Source of the DNA: Favolaschia claudopus
Lineage: Eukaryota > Basidiomycota > Agaricomycetes > Agaricales > Mycenaceae
Direction of reading: 5' to 3'
Assembly (NCBI GenBank): GCA_037176885.1
Contig: JAWWNJ010000030.1
Coordinates: 62,001-126,000 of the forward strand
Length of the DNA: 64,000 bases
Shown: in pieces, positions 53,465-63,152 of the stretch
Layout: each line of letters begins with the position of its first letter
Numbering within the stretch: the first letter of the stretch is position 1
Position numbers and translations under genes: made by a program
Notes under the pieces: generated by a model
Told to the model about the DNA's origin: nothing
What the model saw: the letters and a program-made list of their open reading frames with translations, nothing else
Databases searched by the model: none

Positions 53465-55035
53465 GGGTGATAGATTGCGAAGAAGAATGATGGGACAGCC
53501 GTTTTTGAGTGTCAGCTCCCCGGGAGGCAGCCCAGACGCAGACAAGGACCGTAGATATTCGGGGGGCATCGAATCATTTGCCATTGGTCTATCTGCGCCT
53601 GGCTCGGCGACAATTTTATCTGCGCTGGTGAATGTTCGGCTTTCACCCTGCATGCGATCCAAGATATCATCATTGAGGCCATCGACATCACCGTTGCGCG
53701 CAGCCAGGAATGTGCGCTCCATAAAGTACTGGGAAGGAGAAGTCGGTCCAGAGATAGCAGGGAATATTGAGTTGATGAGATCCTCGCTGTCTCGAGTGAC
53801 AATATCGCATGGTAGCTCGAGATTCCCCTCAGCATCGTTGTTCTGACCATGCCCAACCTCCAGCAGCCACTGCGCAAACTCTGTTTCATCCTGACCGACG
53901 TCCAGTCGCATATTCTGTGTCAGCGAGAGCAGCTTCGTAGATTGCCAGAGGTATGATCGAAATATTGAAGCATCTAAAATCTCCTCCGGCGTTCCTTTCG
54001 GTACGACTGGTGGAATCTGCTTCGGGTCACCACCCAACAACATGGTGATCCCACCGAATTGTCGATCGTTACCGCAAAGGTCACGCAAGGTTCGGTCGAC
54101 GGCTTCATGGCATTTACGGTTATGCATGGGAGCCTCGTCCCAGATAATCAACTTCGTGGCACGAATAAGCCCTGCTCGCAAGCTCTCCTTTGCAATTGAG
54201 CAAGTAGACTCGTCATTCAGTCCGTCAATCGGAATTTTGAAGACCGAGTGAGCCGTACGCCCGCCGCGCAAGAGCAGTGCAGCAATCCCCGAAGACGCAA
54301 CACAAAGAACGATGCGTGACTCGCTCCGCAACTGGTGCGCAAGAGAATTGTACAGGAATGTTTTCCCTGTCCCCCCTGCCCCAGAAACAAAGAACAGCTT
54401 CCCGAGGTTCTGTTCCACAGATTCAGCCACTTCGTTGAATGCCGTTTGCTGCTCCGGATTCATTCGTGCGTAACTTTCAACGGCACGTTCACGCTCTTCG
54501 GCCGGGTCGTAATCCAGCTGTTCAGCGATCAGAGGGTTCTCGGCCGCTTGAGACCAATTGCGCTGTGGTGTTGGCATCTCGAAGTCAATTAGAGTGCGGC
54601 CGGCCTCCAAAAGAAGCTGGTCAAGAAGAAAGAGGCCATAGTCAAAGACGTCGTCTTCCGAAGGCGCGCGGATTGAGAGCCCCGCACGGTCCGTGAACCA
54701 TGCAGCGCTGTACGGTCTCAAACAGCAGGGGCTCCCGATCAGGGTCCGGCCACTTCGCGGAGATTATCGAGTCGATGTCGTCGGGGTTGAGCAGTTTCCA
54801 GGGACGTTCCAAAAAAATGAGCATGTGCATGTGAGGTAGCCCGCGTTTTTGAAATTCAATTGTGTAGACGTAAGCAGCGCACTCCCCGAAAATCCCCTGG
54901 GTGTGAATTTCTTGAACGATGAGTTTTTTCTTCATATGGAAGACGCGCGCAACCAGATCAGGACGATCATAGGATGTCTGTCCTGGGAGGAGAGCGCGCG
55001 TGATCTCGGGCCATTGTGGACTCCAGTATTTTGAC
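53456..55035 (-). pseudogene. Helitron RepHel remnant: Rep HUH fragment plus Pif1-like helicase, internally deleted
   Basis: Minus strand. A Rep fragment (from about 55035) reads WPEITRALLPGQTSYDRPDL and VYTIEFQKRGLPHMHMLIFL, where HMH is the HUH metal motif, then CMVHGPCGALNP. At about 54670 it jumps one frame over to SEDDVFDYGLFLLDQLLLEA, which is helicase N-terminal sequence. So the Rep tyrosine region is deleted and the fusion is out of frame. The helicase keeps SGAGGTGKTFLYN (Walker A), LIIWDEAPM (Walker B), GGDPKQIPPV and QNMRL, to CPIILLRNLSPSSG. Its C-terminal motifs are replaced at about 53456 by the Myb/SANT gene. Helitrons move by rolling-circle replication; this copy cannot self-mobilise. 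Confidence 0.88.
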
Positions 55036-55366
55036 GCTCCTTTACACACCAAAAATGATTTTGAGATTTGAGTTTCATGTTTTGTTCTTATGCCACATCT
55101 GAGTACACAGACCTTTTCTAAGTACCCCACTGAGTGTCCAACAATATTTTCGAGGATTTAGATGAAGAGAGGGTGTCTATGTTCACAGATTTGTAGTGTG
55201 TAAACGACCGATTTGTCGCAAATTTATTTATTTTGTTATCGTGCCCGACCACCCGACCATGCCCGATAATACCCCGACAGGGCCCGACCGGGATGCTATC
55301 GGGGTGCGGTCAGGTAACATAAGCCCACCCGCCACAAAGTGGTCGAAAAAGCAACGGTTAAGATTT

Positions 55367-58300
55367 TTAATTGCATACATGGCCTATAGCATTGAGTACG
55401 CGTAAAAACATATCACCGTCGACTACATCCACGAGATAATGAAAGTTGCGACGCGAGTTTGATGGTCCCTGAGCATGAGCCAACAATGCACCTCGGATGA
55501 CAAAGTCCATGAGGAGGAAAGTCAAGTCTACCTCCTCCTCGAACACAACACAGCCGTCCCACGAAGTTTTCGGCCGCCACTTGCTAGGCTTCATATTTTG
55601 CACAACAGCAAGATCCACAACACGACCTGAGGGCAGCTGGCAGCGAATGAGGGATCGCAATCGAGCACATGCGACGCCCGGTTGATCAGAGTTGAAAAGG
55701 ACACAATCGTACCGAGGCCCAGAATTGTACCAGTTACTGTTGCAGCGCAAAATATCCTCAGCATTGGTCCAGTCATCCTTTGACTGATACGCAATGTAGA
55801 CACATTGAAATACCTCGATCTGTATGTGCGATAAGTTTGCGCAAGGAAAAAGAGAAAGAAACACTTGCCATGATCGTGTCTTCGTAAGTCAGATATTCGT
55901 CGGGAAATTGCGAGTGCAGAAATTCTCGAAGACGAGGATCAAGAGCACGGTATATGGGATTATTTCCCCCATGCAAATCCTCGTAACTGCGGCTGTCACT
56001 ATACTGCAGCGGCGAGCCAAAAATCCACTGGTTCTCCACATTTGCGGGCGAGATCCGTGATTTCGGGACACGCCGTGCGGAGCCTTGTTTGAACTGAGCA
56101 ACATCGGCTTCTTGATTTGTGGCATCGGTGTCGCTGCTGGCGTCTGACAACTCAGCCGTTTGCGAAGCGCGCCTGAAAAAATCGTCGATCAACAGGCGCG
56201 TCCGAGCGACAACCTCTTGATCCTCGTCGCGAATAGAAATCTGCTTATTCTAAGTGTTTTCATTGGAGTAAGATTCAACATTAGCTCACCTGAGTGTTGT
56301 TTGACTTCTTGGTGTATTCCTTCCCCCGTTCGAGTGGTACCGTTGCGCAGCACACCCTTCAAACGAACATCATCGAGGGCGTGTATAAGATAGTGTTGTT
56401 TCGGAAACTTGAAGTTCTTGTCGTAGTCCTCGGAAACGCGCTTGAGATAGAACTAGTCAGCAACTCGAGCTTAAAGAAAAATGGTGGCTGTACCTTGCAC
56501 CATTTTTCGTAGTCTTCTATGCATTGTTGAACAACAAGCTGTCGACTCGTCGTCATCACGCGTAAGCCAAGCAACATTCGACACTTCAACAGAGCTCGGA
56601 TGCACGGTATCAGCGTCGATTTCGGGGGGAGAATCTCGCAGAGAATATAAACAATACACTAAGAAGAAAGGGTTTCTCAGCATCTTCTTGAATTTCGTAG
56701 ACAAACCATTGCCCAAACAAAACTCTGACCTTGAGAATATCGAGATGAGTCTGGCCGTCGGTGAAATCTTTCGTAGCCAAGTCGTTGATATGTTTGAGAT
56801 TTCGCCAGCGAGAGAATTTTGCCATTCTATAATGAGAGTTGATTGAGTATCTACGCAGATAACGGGAACATACCGTTTGGTGACTTCGGCAAGCAGACCG
56901 AGTTTCTCGAGGAGATCTAATGTAAGTGACCAGAGGTGGTGTCCCCACTTGCCTGCCTCGAGAAAATGTAGGAGATCATAAATGAACGAAAGATACGGGT
57001 CAGAGAAACGGATGTTCCACATGAAATGCTGAATAAATCAGTATCTAGACAAGCTTTCCAAATAAACTCATACCGGTACGTCGTGCAGACCGTGGTCCAT
57101 CAAGAGCTTATCTCGTTGAGCTGCTGTGGGAGCACACCTGGCTCTTTCAACCACATTCCGCATCGCTTCAGAGCTGCGCAACGGAAAGAACTGATGAAGG
57201 CAGTCGAGCATCTCGTGAGAAACGAGACAGCGGGGGCAAGGGTGTTTCGCTCGGTTAGCTCGGCAACAGGTGAAGCTCCACGCCTCCTCGAAATCCAAGG
57301 ACTCAATGAAGAACCCCGGATAAAGGTTGCGAACCACATCATCACCGCAACGGACAGGTTCCCCAAACCATGACTTTTTCCAGATCGTTTCGAAAAGCTT
57401 TTCCATGACTTGCTGGTAGATTTCACGCGAAACATCTTGACGTGGCTCGTTACAAGACCCTTGTCCAGCCAGATGTGAAGTGGTAGCCAGCAGTGCATGA
57501 GTGGATTTGCGGCAGGAAGTTCGCTCTGGGACTGAGGCATGAGAATTGGAATCGAAAGAGGATGTTAACATACGTCAACCTCGTGCCAACGATCCGCAGT
57601 GAATGGCTCATGAACATATCTTTCCATCTGTCCATTCTCGCAGTAATATAAACGCCGTGACTGCCATTGACTGACACGAGCCAGTCCTGGGTCCGTCACC
57701 AGTGATAGAATCCATTCCCAGGGATCCCGATAATAAAATGTATATTTTTTCGACTCGCCCCAGAGATCTGCCTCGACGGTTGCGTTCAAAAACTGGTTGA
57801 AAAGATTACAAATCTTGAAACACAAAAGAAAAATCGCACTCACTTTGACGCCAAGGGTACGTGCTTTTGCCAGGTACAGTTTATAATCTCTATAATCCTT
57901 CATCGTAATTCTACTACCACCAGGATTGGACCACGGTCCCGACAATCCCTTCAACTGCATGTCAATGATGTCTTTCGAAAGAACACCCTTCACGGCGCTT
58001 TCCGTGTAGCCAAAATCGGCCAATGAGTTCCAAGGAGCCCAAGGACGACCAGCATCAAGGGTGTTTTCGAGGCGACGAGCTTCAACTTCGGCGATGTCAC
58101 TCGCCTCTTTCGGATGAGATAATGAAATGATTTCGCTGAACAACAGTTTTCTGTTTTTCGGATGGGGTACACTGAGAAGATAAACATTGGGAAGTGCTGG
58201 TCCAAGTTCCCCTGAAGCAAGCGAAATTAACTGCAAGGCTTAAACAGAGGATTGAGAATTACCTGTTTCCTCTGATTCTGATTCTGAATTAGTTGCAGCG

Positions 58301-58612
58301 GATGGAATGCCGCCCAAATCAGAGTCAAAGGTAGGCAAAGATGTTGCTTCGACATCCATAGGTACTACATCGCCGTCGAGCTATTTGTATTCAGCCCGGG
58401 AGGGATTTCAAAAGCGAAAATTCACGCACAGAATTCAAAGAGCGACGCGTCTGGCGCGATCTGGCCCGTGATTTTTGCCGCTCAATGTTGCTCTTGCAAA
58501 ATCGTTCGTGAGGCTTTAAGCCTTGAGCCGCAATCGTAGCACCACAGTGTCGACAAGACGTTCGGCGGGTGTTTTGCAGTCTTTCGCGCCATGAGAGAGG
58601 GAACGCGGTCAC
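55367..58612 (-). pseudogene. Plavaka-type transposase, multi-exon, internally deleted
   Basis: Order on the minus strand: a zinc finger (CRHCGATIAAQGLKPHERFC), an acidic exon, RPWAPWNSLADFGYTESAVK with GVLSKDIIDMQLKGL, YYRDPWEWILSLVTDPGLAR, LPLHIWLDKGLVTSHV, REIYQQVMEKLFETIWKKSW, GEPVRCGDDVVRNLYPGFFI, HPCPRCLVSHEMLD, NIRFSDPYLSFIYDLLHFLE and EDYDKNFKFPKQHYLIHALD. It ends with VFQCVYIAYQSKDDW, LPSGRVVDLAVVQNMKPSKW and a TAA at 55367. Introns of about 45-60 nt, including one GC-AG (about 55870), separate these blocks. Defects: LVTSHV is followed by a frame change at about 57440 with the family's intervening stretch missing; the block after DGQTHLDILK is scrambled; and no ATG is in frame with the zinc finger. 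It would have catalysed cut-and-paste transposition. Confidence 0.8.
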
Positions 58613-58751
58613 GGAAGAAGAGTGTTGACGCGTGGAGTGGCGACGTCATCCAGGCAAAACGTCACCGGTGGAGCTGTCGCGTGCCTTATTATTTTGCGTC
58701 TGACTTGACTTGTCTTCGACTTCTATCCAGTGAACGACTTCGACTTCTATA
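58613..58751. promoter_or_regulatory. ~140-bp divergent promoter of the Plavaka-type element
   Basis: The minus-strand transposase and the plus-strand 419-aa gene start on either side of this spacer, so it probably serves both. It contains a directly repeated ACTTCGACTTCTAT-like string just before the plus ATG (about 58715-58750) and GACGTCATCCAGG, a CRE-like GACGTCA. Use of these motifs is not proven. Confidence 0.4.
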
Positions 58752-60210
58752 ATGTCGCGAGAAAACGAACCCCCTACTCCGGTCGACGACATGAGTCGCG
58801 ATCAGCTGCTTGCCGTGGGTGCATTGGACATTTTCAGACAATCCTTGACTAATGACTTGCCTTGCAGCTCGTACGCGAAACCCAGCAAAAAGCAAGCGAG
58901 GAGAGCCAACGGGCCAATCAAGCGGAGAAGAGAGTTAGATTGGCCGACACCACCAATAGACCCCGTGGTCGGCCCAGAAAGCGTGCACGTCGCATTGTCG
59001 ACTCCGACGACGAAGACGATGCGAATGAAAACAGTGATGGGGAGGGAGAAGGAGATCAGGAAGGGGAAGGGGACAATGATGATGAAGAGAAAGTTCGGCT
59101 TGCTGCACACAAGTACGTGATGACTCAAGGGTTGTGGTTTGTGCAATCGCCAAAAAAAGTGTTGGGTGCCGTCGAGAACGCGTCCTATAACGAAAAGAAT
59201 CGTTTCGACAACATGCGTACAAAGGTGCAGGGTGAATTGCGCGCTGTCCTCGAGGTTCTTCCAGAAGAGCTGCATGGAGATGTTGGCAAATCGTGGCTGG
59301 TGCATACGGTACGCGCCAAGATAAAATCTCCGCAAAAAAACTGACAAGTCGGTTCAGTTCAACAAGGCGATGGATAGACAGCGGTCAAATAGCAACGATA
59401 TTGGAGCTGTCTTCGTTGCCCATCTACACCCCCGCGTTGGCGATGCTTTGGACATTCAAGATATGGCGCTCCGTGCTGGGTACGCCGACCTCATTGGCGG
59501 GAGAAAGGACGACTCCGGCAAAATGACATTTCATCCATTTGATGCACCCGCCCTGCATAGCGACGGCGCGGACCGCCTCAACGTCGAAACATTCCTGAAA
59601 AACAAGCTTGTCATGCATGTATGTATCACGAACTTGTGGCGCGAGTTGTGAAACTTACATTTGTAGGTCGCTGCCGCTGTCATTTATGGGAAGAAAAAAC
59701 CTATCAAGATGGCGACCAACAAGCCATGCGTTTCCGGGCCCCGTTGCATGCAACAGATGCACAATATCTCGAACTCCACACCAGGCTTTGTTGCCTGCGC
59801 AGGTGCTCTTGTGAGTTCGAATACTTTGACAGCCGAGCTTTCACTTACTTCTATGCGAGACGCTTTGGGCCCTGTCGATGGACGTCGAGCTCAAGAAGAA
59901 AGGTCAGCAAACAGGAATTAATTGGTACTCATGCTACGAGTCGTACCTGCGTTACCTTCTCGAAGGGCTTCGCAATCGCTCCAAGCCCGTTCTCGCACTT
60001 TTCAGAGAGTGGGACGCGGAGCTTTTCCTGGACAGTGAAATGAGTCTTGGGGATGTCAGACTCACGAATGGCGCTGCCGGTGGTGACGAGCTGGATGCTG
60101 CGTTGGATGCGATCAGAAATGCCGAGGTCGAGGAGGAGGAGGACGTTGACATGGACAATGCGGGGGATGGCGAGAGCGGCGACGGCGAGGAGAGTGGTGA
60201 TGACCAGTAA
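58752..60210 (+). CDS. Intact 419-aa companion protein, five exons
   Basis: Exons 58752-58814, 58868-59308, 59358-59618, 59667-59810 and 59860-60210 all have lengths divisible by three, so every intron (48-53 nt, GT-AG) is phase 0 and the frame is unbroken. The protein starts MSRENEPPTPVDDMSRDQLL, followed by an AT-hook-like RPRGRPRKRARR and a long acidic tract (~residues 65-100). The middle has AAHKYVMTQGLWFVQSPKKV and LNVETFLKNKLVMHVAAAVI. The end has TGINWYSCYESYLRYLLEGL, VLALFREWDAELF and an acidic tail. I recall this as an uncharacterised agaricomycete family (possibly DUF6698), often near transposons. Basic hook and acidic tracts suggest a chromatin or nucleoprotein role, but this is inference. 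It is divergent from the transposase and convergent with the next gene. Confidence 0.82.
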
Positions 60211-60274
60211 ATCACTCGAGCAATGCAATTGGAACAAAAAGAATATATTGTTTTGTATGAAAAAAACCCCGATT

Positions 60275-60949
60275 TTAGCCATTACATCTCCTCGTTAAAA
60301 CCTTTCGCTTCGTTGGGGATGGTGAGGCGATGTTCTCCTTGCCCGAGATGTAAAGCTGGGGGGATTTGGTGCCATAGGTTGCAGACCGCACAGATTCTTC
60401 GAGCTCCCGACTATTTGCATCCCGTTCCGGAGTGGGGAGACGCAAGGAGCTTTGATGGATGAGGGGCGAGTCGATGCGACCGAGTGGGCTGTCGTTCCCA
60501 ACACATGCGTCGTGATGGACGCGGAATCGCTTGGGCGGAGGAGTACTCGGTGGACTGGCGGTTGCACGCCGAGTCACGGATAGTCTGGGCGCGGCTGCCG
60601 ACGGGAAGTAATGGATGAATTGAATTAATGGAAAGTCCTGTTACGCACCGGGCATACCGCGAATCTCGTCCCGCATGAGCTTCAACTCGCATTCCAGTTG
60701 CTTCACCGTGTCCTCCAGCACCAAAATCCGGCCGGATACGTCTTCATTTGTCGACGAGGAGACATTGGGAATCGAGGCAAGGGCTTCGCGTTGGCGGCGA
60801 GCCTTACGAGATGACTTGGCGCGTTGCGTGGCGGCGATGCGCTCAGGTTCTGAGTCCGAGACGTGTGAGATGTCTGAGGACGAGCGACGAAGGGGTAGCA
60901 GAGGTAGGAGACATGGAGGTGGTGTATAGGGGAGTCGGTGAGTGTCCAT
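60275..60949 (-). CDS. Intact 206-aa coiled-coil companion protein, two exons
   Basis: Exon 1 (60949-60649) begins MDTHRLPYTPPPCLLPLLPL and contains a basic patch (RAKSSRKARRQREAL) and a heptad segment (RILVLEDTVKQLECELKLMR) that should form a coiled coil. A 54-nt intron (60648-60595, GTGCGT...GGCAG, phase 1) joins to exon 2 (60594-60275), which is Pro/Ser-rich with PPSTPPPKRFRVHHDACVG and ends KRKVLTRRCNG. The joined frame is intact. The family is unknown. A basic region before a coiled coil could make a dimeric DNA-binding or adaptor protein. It converges on the 419-aa gene, with 64 bp between stop codons. Confidence 0.7.
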
Positions 60950-61315
60950 GGCAGCCGTCTCGTGCTTGGCTGTGGAGCTGACCTCATATGTTGGAGTTCA
61001 CTTCCTCAATCAATAATGCGCGCGTGGCCGAATGGTAAGGGCTGCGTTTTCTCTTGTACTCCACGCCGGTTCAACTCTGACTGCTCACGATTGTTACACA
61101 GACTCAATACAATTTATTACACTCTACTTCAACTCAAGTTCAAAGTTGAATTGACATTACAACTTATCACTTCAAAATTAAGTACTACAAACCTGCTTGC
61201 AACCAAGCGACTTCGGACTGAATAATAAAATTTTCTTGTTTTTCATTAGTTCTGGAGTAGTTGGAGATCGTGCCCGAAAAGACATTATCGGGCTGTCAGG
61301 CTGTCGGGTAAGATA
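60950..61315. other. Right flank of the coiled-coil gene
   Basis: It holds a tRNA-like string (GTGGCCGAATGGTAAGGGC ... GGTTCAACTC, 61026-61077) that lacks pairing arms, TTCAACTCAAGTTCAAAGTTGAATTGAC near 61128, and the first part of the CCCGA subterminal cluster. Confidence 0.4.
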
Positions 61316-61999
61316 CAGTGGTGGCAAATAGAAATTGCCGTGGCTTTTTGGTAAAAATTGGCTGTATACTTCACCGAATGACCTCAAATAAAATGTAGAG
61401 ATGGGTATGTGATACTTCTGTACCTCTTAGAACACTCAGCAATATATTATGCCCTGAGAATGCATCAATCATAGGATGATTTCCGATTTTTGCCATATTC
61501 GGAAAAACACAATGAGGGTTCAGCGAAAAGGTGTCATAATAGGATGAAAGTACTTGAAAAACAGTCCTAGTTTCCACTTTGGTTGAATAGAATTGACCCT
61601 CATTTGGGCTCACAGCAGCCGCTCAAAGTTGGCTATTTTCACACAAAATAGCTGAAAATGCAGAGAAAATAGCTAAAAGGACCAACTTCAAGCAGCCGTT
61701 GCGAGCTCAAATGAGGTTCAATTCCAGTCAATCAAAGTGATAACTAGCATTGTTTTTCAAGTACTTTCATCCTATTATGACACTTTTTTGCTGAGGATAC
61801 ATTGAGCTTTTCCAGATATGGCAATAATCAGAAACTGTCCTGTTATTGATGCATTGTCAGGGCATAATATATAGCTGAGTGTTCTAAGCGGTACAGAGGT
61901 ATCATATATTTATCTCTACATCTTATTTCACGTCATTCGGTGAAGTATACAGCAAGATTTTGGCCAACAAGCCACGGCAATTTCTATTTGCCACCACTG
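61316..61999. mobile_element. 684-bp TA-flanked foldback MITE
   Basis: The ends are TA|CAGTGGTGGCAAATAGAAAT and the inverse ATTTCTATTTGCCACCACTG|TA. Inverted homology continues almost to the centre: CTTCACCGAATGA, AATATATTATGCCCTGA, then GTGTCATAATAGGATGAAAG with its inverse at about 61760-61785. The whole element could fold into one long hairpin. It lacks a transposase. Its core (TAGGATGAAAGTACT, AAGCAGCCGTTGCG) matches the core of the hAT-ended element at 7076-8257. Confidence 0.9.
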
Positions 62000-62050
62000 T
62001 ATGCCCCGATCGTTTCCGAGCCCCTTCGATGAGGCGGCTGTCAGGCTCGG

Positions 62051-62390
62051 TAATCATGTTTGTGGGCGGCCAGAAGGAGAAGAAAAAAAATCGCCGAAAA
62101 AGGAAAGAAGGAAGGAGGAAAAAGGGAGAATTTCGAAGGATCTCATGCCTATTTAGCCTTGTAGAACTCAATTTTTTCTTCGCTGCGCGACAACTCTCGG
62201 GAAGGCCGGCCCGGCAGTGCCCCGCCTAAATTCCAGCATCAAGTGCGGTTTGCATTTTTTTTCTTGCTAAGAAATGCTCAGTTCATGGCTGCAAACACTA
62301 GCAAATGTACTGGAGCTCCAGTCTTGAGCTTGACAGGGCCCTCCACCAGACGAGAAAATTTTGCTGGAATTCTCAATCAAAAACAGGGCC
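62051..62390. other. Unassigned
   Basis: GAAGGAGAAGAAAAAAAATC-type purine tract at 62070-62125. AGGGCCCT occurs twice (62335 and 62386), the second directly at the border of the dispersed repeat copy 2. No gene is seen. Confidence 0.35.
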
Positions 62391-63152
62391 CTGCCGCCTA
62401 AGTGTCTCTTAATTTTGTCTGAGAGAATAGAGAGTTCCTGTTATTGAGCTACACAATGATTCTGTCCTGACTCCTCTTGACATAGGTAGTTCAACTTGAG
62501 TTCAACTACCAGGTTGAAAATGGAAGGAGCGAGTAAACTCCAAAATGATGGCAGTTTTGTCACTACAGCAGGAAGGAAATTAGGGGAGGAAAAATATTCT
62601 CTCGCCAACCACCACATTCATCGATAATCTCAGGTATCCAGTACTCAAAATTGTTGCCAGGAGTATCCGCAGAGTGTTGAATATCAGTTAAATGTTCAGA
62701 ACCACAGGATAAATTGAGACACGGCCCACACTGCTGCAGAGCATTCCCCCCATCTTCAATACAAGCCTCGGATACTACGCTGCATTTTTTTACACTGCGT
62801 TCAGACGCAGAATTCAGTCAAGAACGAACGGAAAAGTAAATCAGGGGTCTCGGCATTCGCCGGACTGCCCATTTTGGTGTCTCTTGTGATGTGATCACTG
62901 CCATACACCTTTTTTGGATGCATCATCAAGGCATACACCTTTTTGGGACGCGATCAAAAGCATACACCCTTTTCGAGCCGCTGTCAGGCTGACGACCTGA
63001 AGCTCCCCGATAACAAACGACCACGGACGACCGTCGCCGGTAACAGGAAAAAGAAATTTGCGACATTGATGAAAGTTGCCAAAATTGATGGCACTGATGT
63101 CTCACTTTTCGCCAGCTCCCGACCATCTATGGCCAAAACTCGTGCTCAGACA
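62391..63152. repeat. Dispersed ~765-bp repeat, copy 2 (inverse, empty site)
   Basis: It starts CTGCCGCCTAAGTGTCTCTT and runs to GGCCAAAACTCGTGCTCAGAC, the inverse of 40044-41304 with very high identity. It lacks the hAT MITE (single CTCCCCGA at about 63004) and the 53-bp expansion. GCATACACC motifs recur at 62902-62970. GGGCC borders it on the left and occurs again at 63161-63165, which could be a 5-bp duplication if the element extends slightly further. Confidence 0.85.

Larger units (their letters stand above)
55236..62050. mobile_element. Inferred Plavaka-type transposon with three genes (boundaries approximate)
   Basis: CCCGA/TCGGG words cluster at both edges of the gene block: about seven in 55240-55310 (GTGCCCGACCACCCGACC and similar) and several at 61270-61310 and 62003-62050 (GTGCCCGAAAAG, CTGTCGGG). 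They suggest subterminal repeats outside the three genes: transposase (minus), a 419-aa gene (plus) and a coiled-coil gene (minus). The right array is split by the TA-flanked MITE at 61316-61999. I could not define exact termini or a target duplication, so the extents are inference. Confidence 0.5.

Noticed and set aside
61021..61085. tRNA-like sequence (GTGGCCGAATGGTAAGGGC ... GGTTCAACTC)
   Set aside because: It has A-box and B-box resemblance, but the acceptor and T stems do not pair and no normal anticodon arm forms. At best it is a decayed tRNA or SINE head; tRNAscan-SE would decide.
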